Source: CAZRXG01 sp964603985 (GTDB taxonomy: Bacteria; Chloroflexota; Anaerolineae; Aggregatilineales; UBA3940). From it: a stretch of 64,000 nucleotides of DNA. Numbering within the stretch: position 1 is the first letter of the stretch; every line of letters begins with the position of its first letter. A model generated the notes under the pieces. It was not told the DNA's origin and did no database searches. It saw only the letters and a list, made by a program, of their open reading frames with translations. The stretch lies in assembly GCA_964603985.1 (NCBI GenBank), contig CAZRXG010000022.1, positions 1 to 64,000 of the forward strand, given 5' to 3'. Made by a program: the position numbers and the translations under genes. This document shows positions 25,416-35,550 of this stretch, piece after piece.

Positions 25416-26888
25416 TTGCACATCGAATCCCCGGCAGAGCATAACGTTATCCCGGGTCGGGTCTGGGTTTTTCTGGCTGCGCTGGTGGCCTACATCGCGG
25501 CGATGTACGGCTGGGTGGCACGGATATACATCCACTACTCGGTGGTGGGCATCCCCTGGCTGCTGCGCCAGCCGGGCTACCGCCTCTACGAGAACGTCGC
25601 CGACCAGCACGCCCCCGGCAGCATCTGGCTGAACGCCCTCCTGTGCGCCCTGCTGCCCGGCCACCTGCTGCGCGCCCGCCTCTCGATGATTGTCCTCATG
25701 GCGCTGTGCATCGTTCTGATCTTCTGGCTGGCCCGGCGCTGGTGGGGTCTGCACGCCGGATTGGCAGGGGCGGCCCTGTTCGCTGCCTGGGGGCCGGTGA
25801 TCATGGATCGCCCCATGTACTACGAGGTGGTGCTGGCGTTGCTGGTGCTGGCCGCCGTCGCGGTCTGGCACAGGTCGGAAGCTCCCTGGTGGCGGCCTGT
25901 CCTGGCCGGGCTGCTGATCGGGTTGGGCGTGCTCGTCAAGCAGCAGGGACTGGCCGTGCTGGCCGTGTTCGTCATCTGGCGTCTGCTGAGCCTGGATTTC
26001 CGCACCGCCCTGCCCGATGTGGGTCGCTTCGTCCTGGCTGCGGGTGTGGTGGTCGGCCTTGTGGCGCTGGTTTTTGCCATCCAGGGTCGCCTGGATGACG
26101 CCCTGTTCTGGATCTGGACGTTCAACACACGTCCCGGGTACGCCGACAGCACCCGCCAGGCGATGGCCGCCCGCGAGGCCGTGCTGCTGGCGGGCTGGTT
26201 GGCGCTTGTCCCCCTGTTCGCGCTGTTTGTGATCCCCCGCCGCGAGCAGTGGCGGCGCGAGGGGATTCTGCTGCTCGGCCTGCTCCCCGCGCTGTGCACA
26301 CCTGCCTATCCGCGCTACGCGCGTTTTCACCTCTCGGGGGCGGTGCCGGTCGTGGCTTTGATCGGGACCGGGGCGCTGGCCTATGCACTGGAGGCCGCGC
26401 GCCGGGGCGGAGCACTGAAGCGGTGGCTCTTGCGCGCCTACATTGCCGGAGCGGCTGCGCTGCTGCTCGTGGCCTTCGCGCTGCCGACTTACTATCGCCT
26501 TAAGCTGGGGCCGCGCGTCGGCGAGTACGAGGCACTGATCCCCATCGGAGAATGGCTGGCCGAAAACACCGACGCGCAGCCGGGGACGCGCGTCTGGCTC
26601 CTGCCCGGCATCGACCCAACGGACAACTTCTACGCCATCAACGGCTACCCGCCGCCGACCTACTGGGTACAGACGTACAAGTGGTACCACTCCGTGCCGG
26701 GCCTGACCGGACGGGTGATCGACGCCCTGGATGCCGACCGTCCGCGCTATGCTATACTCATCGAGCGGTGGCACGATCAGGTGCCGGACGGGCTGCTCGA
26801 ATATCTGGAGGCCCACTACGTGCCCATCGGCGAGATGGAAGTGGGCCACGAGTACGGCAAGGCGACCTTTTATGCGTTAGCGCCGTGA
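25416..26888 (+). CDS. GT-C-type membrane glycosyltransferase (3), GT39/ArnT-like
   Basis: 490 aa. An N-terminal TM helix is followed by the loop YSVVGIPWLLRQPGYRLYENVADQHAPGSIWL, which matches the DE/H-containing catalytic loop of GT39/ArnT-like transferases. About ten TM helices follow, then a soluble C-terminal domain (IPIGEWLAENTDAQPGTRVW...) as in ArnT relatives. TTG start at 25416 with GGAGGG upstream. Position in the tandem series implies transfer of a sugar from a polyprenyl carrier outside the membrane. Confidence 0.8.
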   Translation: MHIESPAEHNVIPGRVWVFLAALVAYIAAMYGWVARIYIHYSVVGIPWLLRQPGYRLYENVADQHAPGSIWLNALLCALLPGHLLRARLSMIVLMALCIVLIFWLARRWWGLHAGLAGAALFAAWGPVIMDRPMYYEVVLALLVLAAVAVWHRSEAPWWRPVLAGLLIGLGVLVKQQGLAVLAVFVIWRLLSLDFRTALPDVGRFVLAAGVVVGLVALVFAIQGRLDDALFWIWTFNTRPGYADSTRQAMAAREAVLLAGWLALVPLFALFVIPRREQWRREGILLLGLLPALCTPAYPRYARFHLSGAVPVVALIGTGALAYALEAARRGGALKRWLLRAYIAGAAALLLVAFALPTYYRLKLGPRVGEYEALIPIGEWLAENTDAQPGTRVWLLPGIDPTDNFYAINGYPPPTYWVQTYKWYHSVPGLTGRVIDALDADRPRYAILIERWHDQVPDGLLEYLEAHYVPIGEMEVGHEYGKATFYALAP

Positions 26889-26915
26889 GGCAGGGGAACC
26901 TGATTTTCTGACCCT

Positions 26916-28811
26916 ATGACGTTCTCTCCGCTGGCACTTATCCTGATACCAACCGGCTATCTCTTCCTGTGGCCGCTGGCTGATCGTCTCCTGCGCAGCC
27001 GGGAAGAGCCTCCCGGCCCGCTGGAGGTCGCCCTGACCGCGCTGGCCCTCAGCGTCGGGGGATTGACCTGGCTGCTGTTCTGGGCCGGCCTGCTGCCGGG
27101 GCAGTGGCTGATGCCTCTTCTGGCGCTGTTGATTGTTCTGGTGGGGCTGGCGGTAGGATTGGTGCTCAACCGGGCCTGGATCTCACCGGCGCGCTGGCGC
27201 GCCTACTGGGCCGCCCAGTGGCGGCGGCTGGCCCGCCTTGAGATGGACGGTCTGCTGACCTGGGCGCTGGTCGCCGTGGGCTTCATCATGTTGATCCACG
27301 CGCTCTATTACCCCTTCATCGGCGACGACGTGCTCTCACGCTACGGGCTTCAGGCCCAGCAGATCTACTGGGCACGCCGCATCCCGGAGTCGGTTTCCGG
27401 CTACCCGCCGCTCGCGCCGCTCAGCTTTGTGGCAACCTGGTTCGCAGCCGGGCAGCCCAACGAGCATCTGGCGCGGCTCTTTCCCATAGCCATGGCCTGC
27501 GGGATGCTGGGCGCGACCTATCTGGTCGGGCGGCGTGTGCTGGATCGGCAAGGCGGGCTGCTGGCAGCGGTGCTCGTCGCGCTCACGCCTACCTTTATCC
27601 GCTACGGCACGCTGGCCTATACCGACATCCCCACCACCTTTCCCCTGACTCTGGCGACGTTGTACGTGCTGCGCTGGTGGGAGTCGGGGCGGGCGCGGGA
27701 CGCAGTGTTGGCGGGCGCTCTGGTCGCCATCGGGCTGTTCACCAAGCAGTCGGCGCTGACGTGGCTGCCCAGCCTGGCCGTTATTCCACCCCTGTGGTTG
27801 CTTGCCTCCCGCCGCGAGGTGCTCCCCAATCGCTGGCATCGGGCCGGGGTTGGGCTGGCGGGGTTTCTCGTGCCTGCGGTGTTGATCACCGGCCCCTGGT
27901 ACGTCCGCAACGTCGTGCTGGATGGCTGGGAGAACGTGCTCCCGGTTGCCGGGCTGTATCACATCCGGGCCGATGGGGCCGGGTGGTTGGGCATCTTGCC
28001 ACCGCTGTCCAGGCCGGGCGACTTCGGCCCCGCGCTGAGGTGGCTCTACGCGCTGGGATGGGTTGCCGGTCTGGCGAGCGCCGCCCGGCAGGGCTGGCAG
28101 GCCCTCCGCGGCGAGTCGACGGGGCCACCCGCCGATCTGATCTTTTCAGCGCTGGCCGTTCCCTACTGGCTGGCCTGGTGGGTGAAATTCTCGTATGACG
28201 GGCGCTTTCTTGTGTTGATTCTGCCCCTGATCGCGCTCTGGACGGCCCGCCTGCTCCGGTGGGTCATCGGCTGGATCGGCGAGCACACGAACTTCCCACG
28301 CCTGCTGTGGCAGGTTGGTGGGGGCCTTCTGCTGGCCGGCCTTGTGATCTGGGGCGCGCGCGACCGCCTCGGCGGTGTCTACAACGCTGTGACCCGGCCC
28401 TTCGCTTCGGATGCGGAGCGGCTGCTCCACGCCAAGGGCAGCCTGTACGATCTGGTGCTGTACATCCGGGAAAACTTCGATCCGCAGCAGGATCGCCTGC
28501 TCCTGATGGACGGGCGCATGGTCTACTATCTGAGCGACTACAACATCAGCTCATTTTACCCCCTCACGCTGGCCGAGTTGGAGGGCTACGATTATCTGGT
28601 GCACTCCTCATCGATTTACTCGGTTTACAATAAGCGCCTGGGATGGGCAGACAGTGAGTTTTACCGCTATTCTCAGGACCCCCTGATCTTCGAACCGGTG
28701 TACGTCAGCGAGGGGGTGCACGTCATGCGCATCCTGCGTACCGACATTCCAACGCGTGAAGAATACGAGGTGTACCGCCAGCGGCGAAGACAGCAAAAGG
28801 AGAAGCGCTGA
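26916..28811 (+). CDS. GT-C-type membrane glycosyltransferase (4)
   Basis: 631 aa. Two N-terminal helices are followed by the GT39-type core with the outer loop YYPFIGDDVLSRYGLQAQQIYWARRIPESVSGYPPLAPL, whose Asp pair and Pro-rich end match dolichyl-phosphate-mannose-type active loops. About 12 TM helices and a soluble C-terminal domain (LYIRENFDPQQDRLLLMDGRMVYYLSDY) are seen. The tail is basic (RQRRRQQKEKR). The ribosome binding site is weak. Next gene begins 5 bp later. Confidence 0.8.
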   Translation: MTFSPLALILIPTGYLFLWPLADRLLRSREEPPGPLEVALTALALSVGGLTWLLFWAGLLPGQWLMPLLALLIVLVGLAVGLVLNRAWISPARWRAYWAAQWRRLARLEMDGLLTWALVAVGFIMLIHALYYPFIGDDVLSRYGLQAQQIYWARRIPESVSGYPPLAPLSFVATWFAAGQPNEHLARLFPIAMACGMLGATYLVGRRVLDRQGGLLAAVLVALTPTFIRYGTLAYTDIPTTFPLTLATLYVLRWWESGRARDAVLAGALVAIGLFTKQSALTWLPSLAVIPPLWLLASRREVLPNRWHRAGVGLAGFLVPAVLITGPWYVRNVVLDGWENVLPVAGLYHIRADGAGWLGILPPLSRPGDFGPALRWLYALGWVAGLASAARQGWQALRGESTGPPADLIFSALAVPYWLAWWVKFSYDGRFLVLILPLIALWTARLLRWVIGWIGEHTNFPRLLWQVGGGLLLAGLVIWGARDRLGGVYNAVTRPFASDAERLLHAKGSLYDLVLYIRENFDPQQDRLLLMDGRMVYYLSDYNISSFYPLTLAELEGYDYLVHSSSIYSVYNKRLGWADSEFYRYSQDPLIFEPVYVSEGVHVMRILRTDIPTREEYEVYRQRRRQQKEKR

Positions 28812-28816
28812 CCGCC

Positions 28817-29998
28817 ATGCGTATCGCCGTCGTGCAGGAAACCGACTGGGTGCGGCGCGGCCCGCACCAGCAGCATCATCTCTTTGAGCGGCTCTCGCAG
28901 CGCGGCCACGAGATCACCGTGCTCGATTATCCCATCCTGCGCCCCCACTGGCCGCGCGAGCCGTTCTACGTGCCCCGCCGCGAGCAGGCTAACGTGGCCC
29001 GCATCTACCAGGGCGCGCACATCCGCCTGATCACCCCCGCGACGCTCGGCCTGCGCCCACTCGCCCGCCCTAGCTCGATGCTGTCCCACCGGCTGGCACT
29101 GTTCCGTCTGATTGCCCGGTCGCGCCCCGACGTGATCGTCTCCTACGCACTCAGCACCGGCCTGCCCGCGCTGCGTCTGGCGCGTCGGCACGGTATCCCA
29201 TACGTCTTCCACGTCATCGACGCCCTGCACGCGATTGTACCCGTCAAGGCCCTGTGGCCCGTCGCCCACGCCGTCGAGCGGCGTCTGTTCCGCGCCGCCG
29301 ACGAGGTGGTGCTGATCAACGAGCACCTGCGCGACTACGCTATCAGCATGGGCGCTGCGCCGGAGCGCGCCCGCGTCCTTCGAACCGGCGTTGACCTGGA
29401 GCGTTTTACGCCCGCTCAGGACGCCTCGACGACCCGCGCCGACCTGGGACTCAGGCCCGGCGACACCGTTCTGTTCTTTATGGGCTGGATCTACGACTTC
29501 TCCGGCGTGCGTCAGGTCGCCGAGAGCCTCTCCGGCGCGCCCCCTGGCGTGCGCCTGCTCGTCGTCGGCGACGGCGACGACTACCCCGCCCTGTGCCGGA
29601 TGCGCGACTCCGCCCTGGGCGACCGGCTGGTGCTCACCGGGCGTGTGCCCTACCAACGTATTCCGGCCCTGCTGGCCGCCGCCGACATCTGCCTGCTGCC
29701 CTTCCGCACCGTCCCGGCGACCGAGCACATCGTTCCCATCAAGCTGTACGAGTACATGGCAGGCGGCAAGCCCGTTATCGCCGCGCCCCTGCCGGGCGTG
29801 CGCCGCGACGTGGGCGACGACAACGGCGTTGTCTATGCCCCGGCGGAAGAGCAGGTCGCGACGGCGCTCGACATCCGTGACCGGGCCGCCGAGCTGGGGC
29901 GGCGGGCGCGGGCCTTCGTCGAGGCACACTGCGACTGGAAGACCGCCACCGACGACTTCGAGGCGCTGCTTCTGTGCCACGTGGAGGGCTGCGCATGA
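28817..29998 (+). CDS. Glycosyltransferase family 4 (1)
   Basis: 393 aa cytosolic GT-B enzyme. N-terminal acceptor domain begins MRIAVVQETDWVRRGPHQQHHLFERLSQRGHEITVLDYP. The GT4 donor domain has VLRTGVDLERFTP, LVVGDGDDYPAL and the EX7E-like stretch PIKLYEYMAGGKPVIAAPLPGVRRDVGDDNGVV. AAGGAGAAG precedes the ATG by 11 nt, inside the end of the upstream gene. Its stop overlaps the next ATG (ATGA at 29995-29998). Confidence 0.9.
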   Translation: MRIAVVQETDWVRRGPHQQHHLFERLSQRGHEITVLDYPILRPHWPREPFYVPRREQANVARIYQGAHIRLITPATLGLRPLARPSSMLSHRLALFRLIARSRPDVIVSYALSTGLPALRLARRHGIPYVFHVIDALHAIVPVKALWPVAHAVERRLFRAADEVVLINEHLRDYAISMGAAPERARVLRTGVDLERFTPAQDASTTRADLGLRPGDTVLFFMGWIYDFSGVRQVAESLSGAPPGVRLLVVGDGDDYPALCRMRDSALGDRLVLTGRVPYQRIPALLAAADICLLPFRTVPATEHIVPIKLYEYMAGGKPVIAAPLPGVRRDVGDDNGVVYAPAEEQVATALDIRDRAAELGRRARAFVEAHCDWKTATDDFEALLLCHVEGCA

Positions 29999-31911
29999 CG
30001 ATCGGCATGAGCCTTGCGACGTTGCTGCTCCTGCTTGTGTTCGGCGCGCTGGTCTGCTGGCCGGGCTGGCTTCTTTACCGCGTCTGGCTGCGCCGCCTGG
30101 GATTGTCGTGGCGCATCGGCATGGGCCTCGTTCTGGCACTGCTGAGCATCCTGTTCGGCGATCTGTCCGCTCTCTTCGGCTACAGTCTCGCCCTGGCACT
30201 GGGGATCGTTGCCCTGGTGGTGGTCGGGACGTTCCTCTGGTGGCTGGCGGCCTATCTACACCGCCGCGCGCACGCTGAGGGGAGGCTCCCGCCAAAGCAG
30301 CGTGTGGATTGGACGGGCGTCCTGTTTCACCTCTTTCTGCTGGGCTTCTACCTGGCCCCGGCCTTTGTGCTGTACCTCCCCTTCGACACCGACGCCCAGG
30401 GTTTCGGCTATCTGGCGCTGATGGTCCGCGAAGGCGGCACCATCGACACGCTTGCGCCCTGGCAGCCGGACGTGCACTACCTCTACTCCCCGGCTGTGTT
30501 TGTCTGGTGGGCCTTCCTCTCCGACCTGCTCACCCTGCCGCTCCACCAGGTAATGCTGCCCTCCGCGCACCTGGTGGCCGGGCTGCTCGCCCTGCTCAGC
30601 ATCGACCTGGGCCAGGCGCTCGCACCGGGCAGGCCGCGCATGCGCTGGCTGCTGCCTTTGATGATCGTGGCCGGGTTGGGATTGTTCCTCACCCTGATGG
30701 ACTCGGCCTACACCTCTGTGATGGGCTTCCTGTTTGTGACGCTGTTCCTGGCGCTGGCCTTCCACGCCCTCCGCGAGAACAGCCTGCCGGTTGCTTTGCT
30801 GGCCTCAGTGGCGCTGGCCGCCGTTGCCCTGACGCACCCCGACACCATCATCATCCTGCTGCTGGGCTACGTGCCTTTCTACGCTACCTTCTGGCTGAGC
30901 CGCAGCCAGCACCGCGCCCGCTCAACCTGGCTGCGCCTGTTCGTGCTGATCCCGGCCGTCGGCGTCGCGCTGACCGTGCCCTGGCTGGCGCGCGTCTGGC
31001 CGCTCTTTTTCGAGGAGCACGTCGTCTCGCCCTTCGTGCTCAGTTTGCGCCACGTCCGGCAACTGGTGCTCTTCCAGGGTGTGCTCGTGCCCCTGCTGGC
31101 GCTGGCCGGGGCCGTGATCGCCGCCCGCCGCCGCTGGCTGGCCGACGTGTTGATGCTCACCTGGCTGGTCTTCATCATCGATTTTTCGCTGTTCGGCCTG
31201 CTCGATAAGGCCCTCAGCCCGATTGGCCTCAACGTGATGCGCTATGCCTATCCTTTCAGCATCGCCTGGCACGGCCCAATCCTCGTCTACGCCTACCTGG
31301 CCGCCCTGGCCGTCGATCACCTGCTGGAGTGGAAACCTCTCAAGCTCTCGCCCCCTCTGCTGAACGGCACACTTGGCGCTGCCCTGCTGCTGATGCTGCT
31401 GGCTGTGCTTCTGCAGGGTCCCATTCTCTCTGCCAGCTACCCGGTCGCCAACCTCTCTGGGGCTTTCTCGTCCCGCGCCGACCTGGCGGCGATGGCCTAC
31501 CTGCGCACGGAAGCGCCCCCCGACGCGCTGGTGCTCAACTATCCCGGCCCTCACGAGGCTCATTGGCTGCCCGTGATCGCCGAGCGGGAGAGCGTGTACT
31601 TCCGCGAGCAGCCCTTTTTCTCCGGCGCGGAGCCGTATTACGAGCGCGCCGGGGCGCTGTCCGGTGTCTACTTCGATCTCGCCCAACCGGGCGCGCGTGA
31701 GGCGCTGCGCTCCTACGGCGTGACGTACGTCGTCATCCCCCAGATCGTCACCCAGCCGGATACCTTTGGCGATGTGCACGCCATGATGCGCTGGCGCTGG
31801 CCTGGAGAGACGCTGCACCCTCTCGCTGCATCGCCCGGCGATATCGACTGGTTGGAGCTGGTCTTCGAGCAGGACGGCGCGCGTGTTTACCGCGTGCTGC
31901 CGTCTGACTGA
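29995..31911 (+). CDS. GT-C-type membrane protein (5)
   Basis: 638 aa with about 13 TM helices. The loop YLPFDTDAQGFGYLALMVREGGTIDTLAPWQPDVHYLYSP carries an Asp-x-Asp pair and aromatic/Pro residues as in the first outer loop of GT-C enzymes. A soluble C-terminal domain (AYLRTEAPPDALVLNYPGPHEAHWLPVIAERESVYF) is typical of the large bacterial PMT-like families. Start at ATG 29995 couples to the upstream GT4 by a 4-bp overlap. Function by analogy: extracytoplasmic glycosyl transfer. Confidence 0.75.
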   Translation: MTIGMSLATLLLLLVFGALVCWPGWLLYRVWLRRLGLSWRIGMGLVLALLSILFGDLSALFGYSLALALGIVALVVVGTFLWWLAAYLHRRAHAEGRLPPKQRVDWTGVLFHLFLLGFYLAPAFVLYLPFDTDAQGFGYLALMVREGGTIDTLAPWQPDVHYLYSPAVFVWWAFLSDLLTLPLHQVMLPSAHLVAGLLALLSIDLGQALAPGRPRMRWLLPLMIVAGLGLFLTLMDSAYTSVMGFLFVTLFLALAFHALRENSLPVALLASVALAAVALTHPDTIIILLLGYVPFYATFWLSRSQHRARSTWLRLFVLIPAVGVALTVPWLARVWPLFFEEHVVSPFVLSLRHVRQLVLFQGVLVPLLALAGAVIAARRRWLADVLMLTWLVFIIDFSLFGLLDKALSPIGLNVMRYAYPFSIAWHGPILVYAYLAALAVDHLLEWKPLKLSPPLLNGTLGAALLLMLLAVLLQGPILSASYPVANLSGAFSSRADLAAMAYLRTEAPPDALVLNYPGPHEAHWLPVIAERESVYFREQPFFSGAEPYYERAGALSGVYFDLAQPGAREALRSYGVTYVVIPQIVTQPDTFGDVHAMMRWRWPGETLHPLAASPGDIDWLELVFEQDGARVYRVLPSD

Positions 31912-31926
31912 TGGGATGAGGCCGCA

Positions 31927-33135
31927 ATGAGTTCATCCATCCCCGACCGCCTGCGCATCCTGCACATTATCCCCTACTTCAACCCGGCCTGGGCCTACGG
32001 GGGATCGGTGCGCGTCGCTTCCGAGCTGGCTGCGCACCTCGCCTCTCGCGGTCACGAGGTGACCGTCTACACCACCGACGCGCTCGACGCCCGCCGCCGC
32101 CTCCCGCCCGGCGAGCATCTGGTCGACGGCGTCCGGGTGTATCGTTTCCCCAATCTGAGCAACGCCCTCGCCTGGGATCGCCTGTTCATGCCCCTGACTT
32201 TCGGCTGGGGGCTGGCTCGCCGGATGCGCCGCTTCGACGTGGCTCACCTGCACGAATATCGCAGCCTGCAAAACGCCTTCGCCCTGCCTGCCCTACGGCG
32301 CTGTAGGCTGCCCTACGTCGTCATGCCACACGGGGGTCTCCCCGCCGAACTGCGGCGAACCGGTATCAAGCGCATCTACGACGCCCTCTACGGCCACCGT
32401 CTGCTTGAGGGCGCAGCCCGTCTGCACGCTCTGACCGGGATGGAGCGCGACCAGTACCTCGCACTGGGGCTGCCCGGCGAGCGAATCGCCGTCATTCCCA
32501 ACGGGGTCGACGTGTCCGCCTTCGAGGTCAAGGCCGACATGCCCGGCTTCAAGCGCCGCCACCACATCCCCGAAGGGCGGCCCATCGTCGGCTACCTGGG
32601 CCGTCTCAGCCACATCAAGGGGCTGGACTTCCTGGTTGACGCCTTCGCCGATGTGCTGCGGCAGAAACCGGATGCGATCCTGGTGCTGGCCGGGCCGGAC
32701 GACGGCGCACGGGCTGCTCTCCAGGCCCAGGTCGACCGGCTCGGCATCGCGGGCGCGGTGCGCTTCACCGGCTATATCGGCGACGTGGAGACTAAGGCCG
32801 CCGCTTATCGCGCTTTTGGCGTATATGTGTTACCTTCACGCTACGAGAACCAACCCACCACTATGCTCGAAGCGCTCCTGAACCGGACGCCCGGCATCCT
32901 GACCGACCGCTGTGGCATGGCCGGGATCATGGGGGACGCAAACGTGGCGCGTGTGGTATCGTTTGGTAAGCAGGCTGAGTTGGCTGCCGCCATCGTCGAC
33001 CTGCTCGATCACCCCCAGGCAGCCGGGGCGCAGGCCGGACGCGGTCGGGACTACGTGGTCGAGCGTTTCAACTGGGACACGCTGACCGGTCGCTGGATCG
33101 ATCTGTATCGTGCCTGCGTGGCGGAATCGCGATGA
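31927..33135 (+). CDS. Glycosyltransferase family 4 (2)
   Basis: 402 aa GT-B enzyme. N-terminus LRILHIIPYFNPAWAYGGSVRVASELAAHLASRGHEVTVYT is the classical glycine-rich acceptor loop of GT4. The donor domain includes VIPNGVDVSAFEVK, IVGYLGRLSHIKGLDFLVDAF and VLPSRYENQPTTMLEALLNRTPGILTDRCG, where the second Glu of EX7E is at E in MLEAL. GAGG lies about 6 nt upstream of the ATG. Confidence 0.9.
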   Translation: MSSSIPDRLRILHIIPYFNPAWAYGGSVRVASELAAHLASRGHEVTVYTTDALDARRRLPPGEHLVDGVRVYRFPNLSNALAWDRLFMPLTFGWGLARRMRRFDVAHLHEYRSLQNAFALPALRRCRLPYVVMPHGGLPAELRRTGIKRIYDALYGHRLLEGAARLHALTGMERDQYLALGLPGERIAVIPNGVDVSAFEVKADMPGFKRRHHIPEGRPIVGYLGRLSHIKGLDFLVDAFADVLRQKPDAILVLAGPDDGARAALQAQVDRLGIAGAVRFTGYIGDVETKAAAYRAFGVYVLPSRYENQPTTMLEALLNRTPGILTDRCGMAGIMGDANVARVVSFGKQAELAAAIVDLLDHPQAAGAQAGRGRDYVVERFNWDTLTGRWIDLYRACVAESR

Positions 33136-33243
33136 AGGGCCGACTGTTGACCCGCTCATGCGAAGAGATCGTCTGGCTACCAGAAGGTTGAGAGAGATTG
33201 CCCTGAAGATGTGGAATGCCTTCGTAGAAGAGGCTATGCCAGC

Positions 33244-34497
33244 ATGACGCAGCCGTTGTCCAGTCTAACGGCAGGTACCGGCATGAATCAACTCCTAGAA
33301 GCCAGGGATAACCTCAACGCGGCAATAGCTGCATATACTGAGTTCTATCCGAGGGTTCGCCATCCCTCTTACCGGCACCTTCAGCACAGCCTGGCGCAGT
33401 TCGTTCGGGCGCTCCGGACGGTCCAGGCGAATGTGCCATCCACTTCTGACCCTGATCGGGTAGAGCAGGCGCTTGCCATTCAGGACTATCCGGTTTTCAT
33501 TGGGGGGACCGGTAAATCCGGTACGACCCTGCTTCGCCACTTGCTCGATGGGCATCCGCAATTGATGGTGTTCCCTCCGGAAGGAACACTGTTCGTGCTC
33601 TTGCAGAGGTGGTCGGAGCTGTCCTATGAAGAGCGGCGCGATGGTGTACTGAACAAGAGCCTGGAGCGACTGGTTGCGTATAACCTCGGTGGTGGCCCCA
33701 ACTGGTTGTTGAGCGCCGGTCACAGCGATGTCCGGCCCTACCTGAACCTGGTGGCCGCTTACCGGCAGCGCCTCGAGCAACTACCGCGCGCCGATGCCAG
33801 CCTGGTCAGGGCAATGATCCATGCCTACTCTGTGACCAGGCACGTACCCACCGGGAAAACTCAACCGGTGGTGCGCTGGGTCGAGAAGACGCCCGCCAAT
33901 GTTTACTACGTTGAACAGATACTCGCCACATTCCCAAAGGCCAAGTTCATCTTTTGCATTCGTGATCCGCGTGGCATCACGGCTTCGACCAAGTTTCGTT
34001 ATCTGAAGAAGTACGGCAGTTTTGACTTCCAGGGAACGGTTGAAGAGATCTGCAGGGTGTGGGATCTGATGAGCAGGGCGGCGAAGCAGCACGGCCCGGA
34101 TGTCTGCCTCACCGTCCGGTACGAGGACGCTGCACAGGACACCACCGAGGTGATGGAGCGTGTGGCCGGATTCCTGGGTGTCCGGTTCGACGAGGCCATG
34201 CTCAGGCCTACCGTTGCCGGTCTACCCGCCTCACCGAACACCGGCTACGAACAGGGCTCCCCCCAGGCTGGTTTGTTTTCCACCTCGGTCGACCGCTGGA
34301 AGTCGGCTCTCACGCAGGCTGAGATTGACTACATAAGCAGCTATCTTCACCCCTATATGCGCCGCTTCAATTATGATCCCGCCCGGGCCTCCTGGATGAG
34401 TTACCTGCGGGCGGCCCTACAGCTCAAGCGCGCTTATCGCGCCGAGAATCTGAACTTTTCACTCTCGCGTGCTTTGAAGACATGGGGGTGGAGATGA
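33244..34497 (+). CDS. PAPS-dependent sulfotransferase
   Basis: 417 aa. The 5'-phosphosulfate-binding loop is IGGTGKSGTTLLRHLLDGHP (about residues 86-105) and the 3'-phosphate site is in AKFIFCIRDPRGITAS, so it is a sulfotransferase-fold enzyme using PAPS to sulfate a sugar or similar acceptor. About 85 helical residues precede the fold. Start set at ATG 33244 (AGAGG about 12 nt upstream); GTG 33211 and ATG 33283 are alternatives. Codon use is less GC-biased than in the GT genes. It predicts a sulfated surface polymer. Confidence 0.85.
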   Translation: MTQPLSSLTAGTGMNQLLEARDNLNAAIAAYTEFYPRVRHPSYRHLQHSLAQFVRALRTVQANVPSTSDPDRVEQALAIQDYPVFIGGTGKSGTTLLRHLLDGHPQLMVFPPEGTLFVLLQRWSELSYEERRDGVLNKSLERLVAYNLGGGPNWLLSAGHSDVRPYLNLVAAYRQRLEQLPRADASLVRAMIHAYSVTRHVPTGKTQPVVRWVEKTPANVYYVEQILATFPKAKFIFCIRDPRGITASTKFRYLKKYGSFDFQGTVEEICRVWDLMSRAAKQHGPDVCLTVRYEDAAQDTTEVMERVAGFLGVRFDEAMLRPTVAGLPASPNTGYEQGSPQAGLFSTSVDRWKSALTQAEIDYISSYLHPYMRRFNYDPARASWMSYLRAALQLKRAYRAENLNFSLSRALKTWGWR

Positions 34498-34558
34498 TCG
34501 GCGGATCTTGAGTGTCTGATCGGTGCGCCAGACGTGGTCTAGTAAGGAGCATTTGAAT

Positions 34559-35515
34559 ATGGTGCCAGGTGGTCATCATCACGAAGATGATGTCAATTAT
34601 TACGACAAATTGGTCGTTGACGTTAATCGACTTTATGAGGATTATCCGGTCACGGAAAAGACGCCCGGTGCATCAGTCTCAACGATCTATCGCCGCCTGG
34701 TTTATGGCAATAAGCTGCTGCCCCTATCGCTGCGCGAGTCGCTGTATCGTCTATTTCATCGCACTGATTTAGATATTGCCTGGTTCATGGACTTCCGGAA
34801 GTATTGGTCTCAGGTGTTAGGGGGTCGCCCGCTGTGGGTTGTTGACGATCTACACTTCTTGTGCAGCCATTATCGAATACGTTTCCAGAACTTACAGGGC
34901 CCGGATACCGATTCGGCTCAGACGCATCTTGCCGCATGGCAGCAGCCTGGAACGCTATATCTGCTGCTTCATTACGTCAGGAAGCAGACGTTGCACACTC
35001 AATTACCGGTGTTGAATGCAACCAGGTGGTTAGGTCGTAGACCAAAAGCCTTTCTTGAGTTTGGGTGTTCGCTGGCTCCTTTAACCTGGCTTTATTTCAC
35101 CTTCGTTGATCCCCTGCGGCGGACGACGGCCTACATTGCCGATATTGAGACGCTGCCGTTCCATTACGGGGCCTTTCGATTAAGGACGTATCCGAATGTC
35201 ATCCCTATCCCGCTGAAGGTGGAAGACGACCTGCTGCTGGGGCTGGATGCCAGAGTTGATGTAATCTTCTGCATCGAGGTTTATGAGCACCTTAACCATC
35301 CACTCAAGACAACGCAGATTTTCCACGAGTTACTTAACCCCGGCGGACTTCTGATCTTTGATTATATCTGTAGTCATGGGCGTGGCCTGGACAGTGTACA
35401 AGGGGTATCCGAACGCTCTGACGTGCTGGACTTTATTCAGCAGCACTTCACGATTCGACAAGGGGCAATAGATAGGGATAACTCGATGGGTCTGACCGTT
35501 GCCCAAAAACGATAA
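34559..35515 (+). CDS. SAM-dependent methyltransferase-like protein
   Basis: 318 aa. A central Rossmann-like stretch FLEFGCSLAPLTWLYFTFVDPLRRTTAYIADIETLPFHYG resembles motif I of class I methyltransferases, followed by DVIFCIEVYEHLNHPLKTTQIFHELLNPGGLLIFDYI, the clear motif IV-VI of the family. The N-terminal 150 residues are helical and unassigned. Start at ATG 34559 with AAGGAG 12 nt upstream; GTG 34523 is also possible. Lower GC than the flanks, like the sulfotransferase. Probably modifies the glycan or its carrier. Confidence 0.75.
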   Translation: MVPGGHHHEDDVNYYDKLVVDVNRLYEDYPVTEKTPGASVSTIYRRLVYGNKLLPLSLRESLYRLFHRTDLDIAWFMDFRKYWSQVLGGRPLWVVDDLHFLCSHYRIRFQNLQGPDTDSAQTHLAAWQQPGTLYLLLHYVRKQTLHTQLPVLNATRWLGRRPKAFLEFGCSLAPLTWLYFTFVDPLRRTTAYIADIETLPFHYGAFRLRTYPNVIPIPLKVEDDLLLGLDARVDVIFCIEVYEHLNHPLKTTQIFHELLNPGGLLIFDYICSHGRGLDSVQGVSERSDVLDFIQQHFTIRQGAIDRDNSMGLTVAQKR

Positions 35516-35550
35516 TCGGCAGATTGCAATGATCGAATGTGGTTCATCCC

